64,000 nt of DNA from Lutibacter sp. B2. GTDB lineage: Bacteria; Bacillota; Clostridia; Peptostreptococcales; Thermotaleaceae. Positions 42,287 through 51,335 of the stretch are shown here, piece by piece. The first letter of the stretch is position 1; each line of letters begins with the position of its first letter. The stretch covers positions 1 to 64,000 of the forward strand of contig JADPRS010000016.1 of NCBI GenBank assembly GCA_015686845.1, given 5' to 3'. A model generated the notes under the pieces. That model did no database searches, was not told the origin of the DNA, and saw only the letters and a list, made by a program, of their open reading frames with translations. The translations under genes were made by a program, and so were the position numbers.

Positions 42287-45200
42287 TTAAATTTTTTCTT
42301 GTGATTTTTTTCTAAATATGTTATATATTTTTAGCACTATGTCATCAAATATGGTATATACTACAGGAATAAAAACAAGTGTTAATAGAGTGGATAGTAA
42401 AAGTCCTCCAACTACTACTGTAGCCATAGGAGCTTGCGTCTGTGCACCTTCACCTATTCCAAGTGCAAGTGGTAATAAACCCAATACGGTTGTAAGTGTA
42501 GTCATAAGAATAGGTCTAAATCTTGATAAACCGGCCTTTATAATCGCTTCTTTTCTTTCTATTCCTTTTTCTCTTAATTGGTTTATATAATCTACTAAAA
42601 CAATTGCATTGTTTACAACAATTCCCGATAACATAATGATTCCAATAAATCCTGGAACAGAAAGGGAACGCCCTGTTATGAATAACCCTATAAATCCACC
42701 TGATATTGCAAATGGAACGGAGAGCATAACTGTAAAAGGATGTACTAGTGACTCAAATTGTGATGCGAGAATCATATAGATTAATATAATCGATAAAATT
42801 AAAGCTAAAATTAAGCTTGAAAAGGCTTCTTTCATATTTTCTTGTTCTCCAGTAAAATTATATTGATATCCTGAGGGTAAACTATACTCTTTTAATTTTT
42901 TTTGTATATCATCAGTAACAGACTTTAAATCTCTGCCATTTAATTGAGATTTAACAGTAACTGTCCTAATTTGATTGATTCTTTTAATCTGAGTAGGTGC
43001 ATTTCCATATTCGATCTCAGCAATTTCTCCAATAGGAACAAAATTTCCTGTAGGTGATTGAATTAGAATTTGTTTCATATTTTCAATAGAATTTTTAGCA
43101 GTATCATCTAGTGATAAGTTCACATCAATCTCATCACCATCAATCTTAAAGGTCGTTGCTTTTACACCATCCACGGATGACTTTAAACTGTTCGCTAAAT
43201 GAGATGCCGTAATACCATAAAAAGAAGCTCTTTTTCTATTTAAAGTAAGCCTTGCTTCTGGCTCTCCTTCTTTGGTATCTAATGCTACTTCTGAAGTACC
43301 AGAAACAGATTTTACAATGCTTTCAAAATCCTTTCCGATGGTTTTTAATGTATTTAGGTCATCTCCTTTAATTTCTATTTCAATTGCAGCACTGCTAGGA
43401 CCTCCACCATTCATTGAAGAAGCTTCACTAACTGTAATGTCAGCACCAGCAATGGAAGAAACTTTATTTCTAACTTCGTTTACGATTTCCTTTGTAGATC
43501 GTTTTCTTTGTTTTTGTTCTACTAATTTTACTGTTACTGAAGATGTGTTTGAGGCTTCAACTGAAAAATGCCCAGTACTAGCAACATTAGAAGTTACAAT
43601 TTCTTTTTCAGGAAGTTTCTTTACTATTTTTTCAATATCTTTTACCATGGTATCCGCTTCATCAAGGGTAGTTCCAAAAGGCATTTCAATATTTACAGTA
43701 AGCATTCCTTCATCTTCTTTAGGGAAAAATTCTCCACCAACCATGCCTACTAAGAAAGTAGAGGATACAAATATTGTAATTCCTATAAAAACAATAGTTT
43801 TTTTATGGTTAAGTGCAAAATTAAGTGATTTATCGTAAACTTTTAATAGGGTATCAATAAAGTGTGAAAATAAATCTAATAATCTTCCTAAAGAAATACC
43901 AGTATGTTTTCTTCGTTTTACTTCGCCAACTTTTAATATTTTAGAAGATAACATAGGTACTACTGTAATAGCTATAATCAAAGATGCAAGGAGTGAGAAA
44001 GTAACAGCAAATGAAAGCTGCCTAAATAAAATAGCTGTAAGTCCTTTGACAAAAACCATTGGCAAGAATACAGCAATCGTTGTAAGGGTAGAAGCAAATA
44101 CGGCCATACTTACCTCTTTTGCACCTTCAATAGCGGCTTCCTTTCGAGAATATCCATTTTCTTTAAATCTGTAAATGTTCTCGAGTACAACGATTGCGTT
44201 ATCTACAAGCATCCCCACCCCTAGTGCTAAACCACCTAGAGAGATTAAGTTAATGGTGAGTCCGCCAAAGTACATCAAAGCAAAGGTTGCAATAATGGAT
44301 ACAGGAATAGCTGTTCCTACTATAAATGTAGAGCGAATATTTCTTAAAAATAAATAAAGCACAATGACAGCTAATAATCCTCCAGCTACAGCAGTTTTAG
44401 AAACATTTTTGATAGATTTATTGATGAATTCTGATTGATCTTTACCTATGGATATTTCCAGCTGAGGATAGTCTGTTTGAATTTTACTTACTTCTTTAAG
44501 TACTTTTTCTGCAACCTTTACTGTGTTTGCAGAAGATTGTTTTTTGATGCTAATTCCAATGGAATCTTTATCATTTACTCTTGTTAAGCTTTCTTTTTCT
44601 TTATAACCTAATGTTATAGTAGAAATATCAGAAAGTTGAATAGAATTTCCGCTCTTTAATAATACAGGAACATTTTTAATATCTTCTATTGTCTTAAATT
44701 CTCCTGTAGTTCTAGCTAATAGCTCTTTAGAACCTTTTTTTACTTTTCCACCTGGGAGATTAAGATTTTCCGATCTTAAAATATTTTGAATTTGAGTTAA
44801 AGAAAGACCATATCCAGATAATTTGTCTTGATCTACTATAATCTTCACTTCTTTTTCATTTTCTCCTGATAGATCGACAGATGCTACGCCATCAATTCTT
44901 TCAAAATGAGATACTATTTCATCTTCTACTAAAGTTTGAAGTTTCCCTAATTCCATATTAGATGAAACACCTAATTGGATGATCGGCATTGAATTAGGGT
45001 CTATCTTTAGTACAAGAGGCGTTGAGGCGTCATCAGGTAAAGCACCTTTAACCAAGTCTACTTTTTCTCTCATTTCTAGTGCTGCAAAATCCATATCAAT
45101 ACCATATTCAAACTCAGCTACAACAATTGAACTTCCTTGCATTGAATAGGATGTCAAATCCTTTAGTTTACTAACGGTAGCAACAGATTGCTCTATGGGT

Positions 45201-45403
45201 TTGGTGATTAAAGTTTCTATTTCTTCTGGACCTACACCACTGTAGTTTACAGATACGATTGCTACTGGAACTTCCATTTCGGGATATAAATCTATTGGGA
45301 GCATAGATAAAGATACGAATCCCAATAAAATAGCAATGAACATCAACATAAGCGTAGTAACAGGTCTTTTTACAGATAATTTTGATATATTCATATGATT
45401 CAC
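42287..45403 (-). CDS. RND (AcrB/HAE1-type) efflux pump
   Basis: 1038 residues with the AcrB two-fold layout: TM1 start KLSVKRPVTTLMLM, two large extracytoplasmic loops and twelve TM segments, with the proton-relay Asp in TM4 (LGVGMLVDNAIVVLEN). The second half mirrors the first (IGIIMLSGIVVNNAIVLVDYI). Drives export of drugs or lipophilic compounds by proton motive force. In a Gram-positive cell no TolC-type outer channel is expected; similar to Bacillus SwrC. Two bases separate it from the adaptor gene upstream (transcriptionally), so they form an operon. Confidence 0.9.
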   Translation of the reverse strand: MNHMNISKLSVKRPVTTLMLMFIAILLGFVSLSMLPIDLYPEMEVPVAIVSVNYSGVGPEEIETLITKPIEQSVATVSKLKDLTSYSMQGSSIVVAEFEYGIDMDFAALEMREKVDLVKGALPDDASTPLVLKIDPNSMPIIQLGVSSNMELGKLQTLVEDEIVSHFERIDGVASVDLSGENEKEVKIIVDQDKLSGYGLSLTQIQNILRSENLNLPGGKVKKGSKELLARTTGEFKTIEDIKNVPVLLKSGNSIQLSDISTITLGYKEKESLTRVNDKDSIGISIKKQSSANTVKVAEKVLKEVSKIQTDYPQLEISIGKDQSEFINKSIKNVSKTAVAGGLLAVIVLYLFLRNIRSTFIVGTAIPVSIIATFALMYFGGLTINLISLGGLALGVGMLVDNAIVVLENIYRFKENGYSRKEAAIEGAKEVSMAVFASTLTTIAVFLPMVFVKGLTAILFRQLSFAVTFSLLASLIIAITVVPMLSSKILKVGEVKRRKHTGISLGRLLDLFSHFIDTLLKVYDKSLNFALNHKKTIVFIGITIFVSSTFLVGMVGGEFFPKEDEGMLTVNIEMPFGTTLDEADTMVKDIEKIVKKLPEKEIVTSNVASTGHFSVEASNTSSVTVKLVEQKQRKRSTKEIVNEVRNKVSSIAGADITVSEASSMNGGGPSSAAIEIEIKGDDLNTLKTIGKDFESIVKSVSGTSEVALDTKEGEPEARLTLNRKRASFYGITASHLANSLKSSVDGVKATTFKIDGDEIDVNLSLDDTAKNSIENMKQILIQSPTGNFVPIGEIAEIEYGNAPTQIKRINQIRTVTVKSQLNGRDLKSVTDDIQKKLKEYSLPSGYQYNFTGEQENMKEAFSSLILALILSIILIYMILASQFESLVHPFTVMLSVPFAISGGFIGLFITGRSLSVPGFIGIIMLSGIVVNNAIVLVDYINQLREKGIERKEAIIKAGLSRFRPILMTTLTTVLGLLPLALGIGEGAQTQAPMATVVVGGLLLSTLLTLVFIPVVYTIFDDIVLKIYNIFRKKSQEKI

Positions 45404-45405
45404 TC

Positions 45406-46521
45406 CTATTTGACTACTTTTATATCATTTCCATTTTCTAGGTAATTCTGTCCTTTTATTACAATGATTTCACCAGCTTGTAAACCTTTTTTTATTTCAA
45501 TCATTTCTCCATTATCGAGACCAATGGTTACATATTTCATTTGTGCTTTATTGTTTTTTATAACAAATACAGTAGAATTGCCATCTTTTATAACCACTGC
45601 TTGAGATGGAACTGAGAGTACATTTTCTCTTTTATCTGAAATAATACTGATTTCTGCAAACATTCCAGGTTTTACAATAGAATCAGTATTGTCTATTGTA
45701 ACTTTCATAGGATAGGTCATGGTATTTTTTGCAGGGGCAGGCGAAAGTGCTGAAATTTTACCTTTAAAAGGTGTTGAACGTGCAGATTTAATAAGTACAT
45801 CTACGCTGTCACCTTTGTGAAATTTATTGATTAAATATTCAGATACAGACGTTTTAATTTGGACTGGATTGATGTTTGCAATCGTTACAGCAGGAGCAGC
45901 ATTACTAGAAAATTCACCTTTATTTACATTTACGAAAGTAATAAATCCAGAAATAGGAGATGTGACTATAGCATCTGAAAAAGCTTTATTTGCTGTTTGA
46001 AGTGATATTTCACTTTGCTTTACTTGGGCTTTCATAATATCTAAATTTGTATCAGATGCATTAAGCTCGGCAGTTTCAAATTGTTGCGTTGAAATTACTT
46101 TCTGTTCATATAGTGCTTTCATTCTGTTATAGTTTTCTTTAGCATTATTTGTCTGTTCTTGTGTCCTTTTTAAATTTGCTAAAGTTAACTCATAAGATGC
46201 TTGGGCTTGATCTACATGAAGCTGAGAATCTTCTTGTTCTAACTTGAACAAAACATCTCCTTGTTTAACGTAGTCCCCAATTTCAACATTTACTTTTTCA
46301 ATTTTACCAGGAACTTTTGGTGAAATACTAGCTTCCTGTATTGGTTCGATTTTCCCGGTTAAAGTAGTTTTTAATGTAAAATTTTGTTTTTCGATTTTTT
46401 GTGTTTCAACGTTAATAATTTTTTCGGGTTGAGCTGTAACTGTTTCTGTTTTACCACAACCTGAAAGTAGTAGGGTTGATAGAATTACGATTGTTAATAC
46501 TAAAACAAGTTTCTTTTTCAT
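45406..46521 (-). CDS. RND efflux adaptor (HlyD/MFP family) lipoprotein
   Basis: 371 residues: lipoprotein signal (LSTLLLSGCGK), then the membrane-fusion protein fold: a lipoyl half (QEASISPKVPGKIEKVNVEIGDYVKQGDVLF), a coiled-coil hairpin, the second lipoyl half (SPISGFITFVNVNKGEFSS) and the beta-barrel (VKPGMFAEISIISDKR). It pairs with the AcrB-like pump. GGAGGGATC precedes the start; a TetR-type palindrome lies just upstream of that site. Confidence 0.9.
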   Translation of the reverse strand: MKKKLVLVLTIVILSTLLLSGCGKTETVTAQPEKIINVETQKIEKQNFTLKTTLTGKIEPIQEASISPKVPGKIEKVNVEIGDYVKQGDVLFKLEQEDSQLHVDQAQASYELTLANLKRTQEQTNNAKENYNRMKALYEQKVISTQQFETAELNASDTNLDIMKAQVKQSEISLQTANKAFSDAIVTSPISGFITFVNVNKGEFSSNAAPAVTIANINPVQIKTSVSEYLINKFHKGDSVDVLIKSARSTPFKGKISALSPAPAKNTMTYPMKVTIDNTDSIVKPGMFAEISIISDKRENVLSVPSQAVVIKDGNSTVFVIKNNKAQMKYVTIGLDNGEMIEIKKGLQAGEIIVIKGQNYLENGNDIKVVK

Positions 46522-46537
46522 AAGATCCCTCCAGAAC

Positions 46538-46551
46538 TGACCAGTCGGTCA
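46538..46551. promoter_or_regulatory. TetR-type operator ahead of the efflux operon
   Basis: TGACCAGTCGGTCA has perfect TGACC/GGTCA arms around AGTC, the classic site of AcrR/TetR-family repressors. It sits 16 bases upstream of the adaptor start on the minus strand, overlapping its 5' leader. No tetR gene is encoded in the window, so the repressor must lie elsewhere. Confidence 0.6.
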
Positions 46552-46714
46552 AAGTTTTGTCAATATTAATTTTATAAGGAAAAATTTTCTAAGTCAATAG
46601 AATATAGTAAGTATTAATAAAAAAATAATATTTAAAGCAAGCCTTTTAATAATAGGATTTTTAGGTATGCTATAATATAGAGACAAAAATTAAATTTGAT
46701 TGAGGTGATATAGT

Positions 46715-46996
46715 GTGATTATTTGTAGCTGTATGGTAGAGATTGTTTTATATGAAGCAAATTCTTTAAAAGATAAAAGACAGATTATAAAGAGCTTAAT
46801 AGGAAGAATTCAATCTAGATTTAATGTATCTATAGCGGAAGTAGATATGAATGATCTATGGAGAAGAAGTGTAATTGGGTTTGCGTGTGTTAGTAAGACG
46901 AGCAAGCATGCATCACAAATGGTTGATCATATTATTGAATTTGTTGAAGGAGATACCAGAGTTGAAATTATAAAGTGTGATAGAGAAATTTTGTAA
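46715..46996 (+). CDS. DUF503 (YlxP-like) family protein
   Basis: 93 residues. KDKRQIIKSLIGRIQSRFNVSIAEVDMNDLW and the following SVIGFACVSKTSKHASQMVDHIIEFVE are the DUF503/YlxP signature. Function unresolved; in many Firmicutes it lies by rbfA in ribosome-maturation loci. GTG start after TGAGGTGATATAGT. Endonuclease III follows by 18 bases. Confidence 0.82.
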   Translation: MIICSCMVEIVLYEANSLKDKRQIIKSLIGRIQSRFNVSIAEVDMNDLWRRSVIGFACVSKTSKHASQMVDHIIEFVEGDTRVEIIKCDREIL

Positions 46997-47014
46997 AGGG
47001 AAAGGAAGAGAATT

Positions 47015-47674
47015 ATGAAAAAACAGGATGAAAATGTTCTCACCAAGGAAGAAATAAATAATGTATTAGATAAATTATATAAATTATATCCAAATGCACA
47101 ATGTGAATTACAGTATAATACTCCCTTTGAATTATTAATATCCACTATTTTATCGGCACAATGCACAGATCTTACAGTAAATAAGGTTACAAGGGAATTA
47201 TATGAAAAATATAATACGCCAGAGGCTATGTTAACTTTAACACAAGAGGAATTAGGAGAAAAAATTAAAAGTTGCGGTTTTTATAAAATGAAATCAACGA
47301 ATATATTAAATACTTGTAATATACTTGTTACTAAATATAATTCAAATGTACCTGAGTATAGGGAAGAGTTAATGAATTTACCAGGGGTAGGGAGAAAAAC
47401 TGCAAATGTAGTGATAAGCAATGCTTTTGGACAGGCTGCTATCGCAGTAGATACCCATGTATTTAGAGTTTCTAATAGAATAGGACTTGCTAATAGTGAA
47501 AATGTAAATGATACAGAAAAACAACTTATGAGAAATATCCCTAAAAAAAAATGGTCAGATGCACATCATTGGATCATTTATCATGGAAGAAGAGTATGCA
47601 AAGCAAGAAAGCCTTTGTGTGAAGAGTGTACTTTGATAGAAAAATGCGTATATTATCGAAAAATGACTAAATAG
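47015..47674 (+). CDS. nth: Endonuclease III
   Basis: 219 residues. Removes oxidised pyrimidines by base excision and nicks the DNA. Helix-hairpin-helix LPGVGRKTANVV carries the catalytic Lys, the catalytic Asp is in VDTHVFRVS, and the C-terminal 4Fe-4S cluster has C-x6-C-x2-C-x5-C (CKARKPLCEECTLIEKC). Everything is intact. Same strand as DUF503. Confidence 0.95.
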   Translation: MKKQDENVLTKEEINNVLDKLYKLYPNAQCELQYNTPFELLISTILSAQCTDLTVNKVTRELYEKYNTPEAMLTLTQEELGEKIKSCGFYKMKSTNILNTCNILVTKYNSNVPEYREELMNLPGVGRKTANVVISNAFGQAAIAVDTHVFRVSNRIGLANSENVNDTEKQLMRNIPKKKWSDAHHWIIYHGRRVCKARKPLCEECTLIEKCVYYRKMTK

Positions 47675-47756
47675 TGAAAAATAAAAAAGGAAATTCCAAG
47701 ATTTTGGAGAATAAATAGAGTATAAAACAACTTTTTGATTGGATGAGGTGTAAATA

Positions 47757-49616
47757 ATGCAAGAGTCTATAGAAATGAAAATAAATCCTCATGAGACTAT
47801 TTTCGCACTAGACATTGGAACGAATAGTGTAGTGGGGATAGTTGGAAAAAAAGAAGGAGAAGATTTTGTAATAATAGATTTTGAGGTCATGGAGCACCCT
47901 ACTCGTGCTATGTATGATGGGCAGATTCAAGATATTGACAAGGTAGCTATAGTCGCAAAAACGGTGAAGGAAAGATTAGAAAAAAGAGTAGGATATTCAC
48001 TGAAAGAGGTAGCAATAGCAGCAGCGGGAAGAGCACTAAAGACATGCAGTGTAAGTGTAAATAGAGAAATGGATTCAACAAAAGAGATTGATCAGTCAAC
48101 CATTAAAAGTTTAGAAATAGAAGCTATACAAAAGGCACAAGAAATGTTAGACAGTGAATTAGACCAAAACCATGTAAGATATTATTGTGTAGGATATACG
48201 GTTATAAATTATTATTTGAATGAAAATATTATGATCTCCCTTAAAGGTCATAAAGGAAATACAATAAAAGTAAACGTTCTTGCAACTTTTTTACCATATG
48301 AGGTAGTAGATAGTTTGTATACCGTAATGAATAAAATTGGATTAGAAGTTATTCATCTAACACTTGAACCTATTGCTGCAATTCATGTAGCTATACCGCC
48401 TAAATTTAGATTATTGAATTTAGCATTAGTAGATATAGGCGCAGGTACTTCTGATATTGCATTAACAAAAGATGGTGTAATCATTTCATATGCCATGGCA
48501 CCTGTAGCAGGAGATGAGATAACAGAAGCAATTGTAAAAGAGTTTTTACTTGATTTTGACACAGCAGAAAAGCTGAAAATAGAATTAAATAGTAAAGAGC
48601 ATCATGAATTTGAGGATATTGTTGGAATTTCGTATACAATGAGTACAGAAGATATTATAAAAAGAATTACTTATGCTATTGAGAATTTAGCACAGGAGAT
48701 AGCAGAAAGAATTTTAAAATATAATGATAAAGCCCCAAGTGCTGTGTTTTGTATAGGTGGGGGTAGTCAAATTCCAATGCTGACTGAGTGTTTGGCAAAA
48801 AAATTAGAGATTAAACCTGAACGAGTAGTTGTAAGAGGAACTGAAATTATAGATAATATAAAGAATGAATTTAAAGAGATTCAAGGACCTGAGTTTATTA
48901 CGCCAATTGGAATTGCTAGCATTAGCATAAAAGAAAGAGAAAATAATCTTGTAGAAATACTTTTAAATGGAGAAAAAGTAAAATTATTAAAAACCAAGAA
49001 ATTGGTGGTATCAGATGCATTGATTAGAACCGGATTTAAAGCAAATAAGTTAATTAGCAAAAGAGGAAAAACATTAGAAATTATAATAAATGGGCACAAA
49101 AAGGTCGTCAGTGGTAAATTGGGAAAGCCTGCTATGATTTATGTTAATGGTAGAGAAAGTAGCTTAGATGTAGAAATTCATAATGGAGATATTATTAAAG
49201 TACAAAAAGCCACAGATGGAATGAATGCTACATTGCGTTTAAGTGAATGTATACAATCTTTTGGAAACGCTGAATTAATAAAAGAATGTTATGTAAATGG
49301 AAGCATTAAACCAATGGATTACTTGTTAAATAATGGTGATGAAATGGATTTTGTAGAAATAGACTTTAATAAAGCGGTTACTTCTAAGGAAGAAGAGGTA
49401 TCATTTGAAGAAAAAAATATGGAAGTTTTTGTGAATGAGGAAAAAATTAATTTATCAGCAAAAGTAGATGGTCCTATATTTGTAGATATATTTGACCATA
49501 TAGATTTTGATAGAACGAGAGCAAAGGGACAATTGATTATGACCTTAAATGGAAATAGTACAAATTTTACAGAAAAATTAAAGCAAGGAGACAAAATAGA
49601 GATTTATTGGGCCTAA
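47757..49616 (+). CDS. Extended FtsA-like actin-fold ATPase
   Basis: 619 residues. The first about 385 follow the FtsA/PilM layout: FALDIGTNSVVGIV (phosphate 1), a SHS2-like segment (EVAIAAAGRAL), LALVDIGAGTSDIAL (phosphate 2) and AVFCIGGGSQIPM (adenosine). Canonical FtsA is about 410 residues and lies beside ftsZ; here about 230 extra residues form beta-rich repeats such as KPAMIYVNGRESSLDVEIHNGDIIKVQ. It is probably a specialised clostridial member involved in envelope or division-like assembly; that is inference. A terminator follows. Confidence 0.78.
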   Translation: MQESIEMKINPHETIFALDIGTNSVVGIVGKKEGEDFVIIDFEVMEHPTRAMYDGQIQDIDKVAIVAKTVKERLEKRVGYSLKEVAIAAAGRALKTCSVSVNREMDSTKEIDQSTIKSLEIEAIQKAQEMLDSELDQNHVRYYCVGYTVINYYLNENIMISLKGHKGNTIKVNVLATFLPYEVVDSLYTVMNKIGLEVIHLTLEPIAAIHVAIPPKFRLLNLALVDIGAGTSDIALTKDGVIISYAMAPVAGDEITEAIVKEFLLDFDTAEKLKIELNSKEHHEFEDIVGISYTMSTEDIIKRITYAIENLAQEIAERILKYNDKAPSAVFCIGGGSQIPMLTECLAKKLEIKPERVVVRGTEIIDNIKNEFKEIQGPEFITPIGIASISIKERENNLVEILLNGEKVKLLKTKKLVVSDALIRTGFKANKLISKRGKTLEIIINGHKKVVSGKLGKPAMIYVNGRESSLDVEIHNGDIIKVQKATDGMNATLRLSECIQSFGNAELIKECYVNGSIKPMDYLLNNGDEMDFVEIDFNKAVTSKEEEVSFEEKNMEVFVNEEKINLSAKVDGPIFVDIFDHIDFDRTRAKGQLIMTLNGNSTNFTEKLKQGDKIEIYWA

Positions 49617-49622
49617 ATATAT

Positions 49623-49650
49623 AAAGGAGAGAATAATCTCTCCTTTTATG
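49623..49650 (+). terminator. Intrinsic terminator after the FtsA-like gene
   Basis: AAAGGAGAGA pairs with TCTCTCCTTT around ATAA, then T-rich. Confidence 0.8.
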
Positions 49651-49763
49651 AAATAAGGGGGAAAATAAATCATGAAACTTTGTTCAATACATAGTATGTA
49701 TGTAAACTTAAAATGTGACTAACTTCTAAAAGTTTTGATGTTACATAGAAGGGAGAAGTAGAT

Positions 49764-51191
49764 TTGAGAAAGAATAGAACGGATAAAAAATCGGAATTTA
49801 AAAGTGGATTTATTATAGTATTTTTAACGTTTTTAATTATTACGACAAGTATATTCCTTTTTTTGGTTTCTAATGATAATTATCATAAAGGAATCATTAT
49901 ACAAGGGGTTGATGTAGGAGGACTATCAATTACAGAAGCACAAACAAAGATTCAAAATAATTTCAAAGAAAAATTATCTGATGAAAAAATTCGATTTAAA
50001 TATGCAGATTATAATTTAGAGATTGAGGGTAGAGAAATAGATTATTCGTATGACTATAAAGCTACATTAAATGAAGCATATTCATTAGGAAGAAAAGGAA
50101 GTTATTTTGAAAGAATAGATACGATTCTTAATTTATATAAAAATCCTATTTATATAGAGGTAATACCAACTTATAATGAAGAAAAATTAGATACGATTAT
50201 AGATAATATAAAAAAGAACATTGATAAGTCGCCTAAAGATGCAGAAATCTTTAAAAAGGGAAATGCATTTATTATTAAAGATGAAAAAATTGCACTTGTC
50301 CTTAATGTAGAAAAGTCAAAATCTATTATAGTTGATAAGCTTAAAAACCATAAATACAAAGAACCAATAGAAATAGAGCTTCTAGTGGAGGAAATAGTTC
50401 CTAAAGTGATGGCTACTGACCTAAAAAAAATAAAAGATCTATTAGGAATATATAAAACTAGCTTTAATAGTAACAATAAAAATAGAACTACAAATGTTAC
50501 CCTTTCAGCAAAAAAAATGAATGGAAAAGTAGTTATGCCTCAAGAGATATTTTCTTTTAATGAAGTAGTAGGACCAAGAACAGAAGAAAAAGGATATTTA
50601 TCGGCACATGTTATTTTTAAAGGAGAATTGATAGATGGTTTTGGTGGAGGGGTATGTCAAACATCGAGTACGCTATATAATGCCGTACTCTTAAGTAATT
50701 TGAAAATTATTCAGAGGTCTAAACATACCATTCCATCTACGTACGTACCAAAAGGACAAGATGCCACAGTATCTTATGGGGTGTTAGATTTTAAGTTTCA
50801 AAACACATTAGATATACCTATTTATATAGAAAGTTATGTATATAAAAATGAAATGATTGTAAAAATATATGGTAAAAAGGTAGATGACATTGATATAAAA
50901 ATAGAATCCGTTATCGACGAAGTAGTAAAAAGATCTATAGAAACGAAAGATGATCATGAACTAGATGAAGGAATAGAAAAAATAGAAGAAAAAGGGCGGG
51001 ATGGGTATAAAGTTACTACGTATAAATACTATTATAAAAACGGAAAATTAATAAAAAAAGAAAGATTATCAAAAGATTACTATAGGCCTACAAATCAGAT
51101 TCTTATTAAAGGAACTAAAAAGGTAGTAGCTCCAATTATTGATCATAATATTGATATAGAAAATAATACTGATATAGAGGAAGTAATATAA
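49764..51191 (+). CDS. VanW-family cell-surface protein with G5 domain
   Basis: 475 residues: an N-terminal membrane anchor (about 15-37), a peptidoglycan-binding-like segment (GVDVGGLSITEAQTKI onwards), the VanW domain (NEVVGPRTEEKGY; GFGGGVCQTSSTLYNAVL; YGVLDFKFQN), and a C-terminal G5-type segment (YKVTTYKYYYKNGKLIKKE). Acts outside the cell, probably on or near the wall; a direct role in glycopeptide resistance is not implied. Start is TTG at 49764 after GGGAGAAG. Confidence 0.85.
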   Translation: MRKNRTDKKSEFKSGFIIVFLTFLIITTSIFLFLVSNDNYHKGIIIQGVDVGGLSITEAQTKIQNNFKEKLSDEKIRFKYADYNLEIEGREIDYSYDYKATLNEAYSLGRKGSYFERIDTILNLYKNPIYIEVIPTYNEEKLDTIIDNIKKNIDKSPKDAEIFKKGNAFIIKDEKIALVLNVEKSKSIIVDKLKNHKYKEPIEIELLVEEIVPKVMATDLKKIKDLLGIYKTSFNSNNKNRTTNVTLSAKKMNGKVVMPQEIFSFNEVVGPRTEEKGYLSAHVIFKGELIDGFGGGVCQTSSTLYNAVLLSNLKIIQRSKHTIPSTYVPKGQDATVSYGVLDFKFQNTLDIPIYIESYVYKNEMIVKIYGKKVDDIDIKIESVIDEVVKRSIETKDDHELDEGIEKIEEKGRDGYKVTTYKYYYKNGKLIKKERLSKDYYRPTNQILIKGTKKVVAPIIDHNIDIENNTDIEEVI

Positions 51192-51275
51192 AATATTTTT
51201 TGAAGAAATAGAAGAGTTTTGTGACTCTTAGCATATAATGAATTAATATGATTTTAAAATTATAATGTACTAAGG

Positions 51276-51310
51276 AAAAGTTACTATTAGAATATAGTAA
51301 CTTTTCTTTT
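51276..51310 (+). terminator. Terminator between the VanW and lipase genes
   Basis: AAAAGTTACTAT (51276-51287) pairs with ATAGTAACTTTT (51294-51305), then CTTTT. It lies about ten bases upstream of the next gene's G-rich ribosome-binding site. Confidence 0.75.
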
Positions 51311-51335
51311 GTAGTAGGGGAGGGGAGGAAGACAT

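Noticed and set aside
43272-43838. Plus-strand ORF of 188 codons antisense to the RND pump
   Set aside because: Ser/Thr/Ile-rich shadow of the pump gene on the opposite strand; no start signal.
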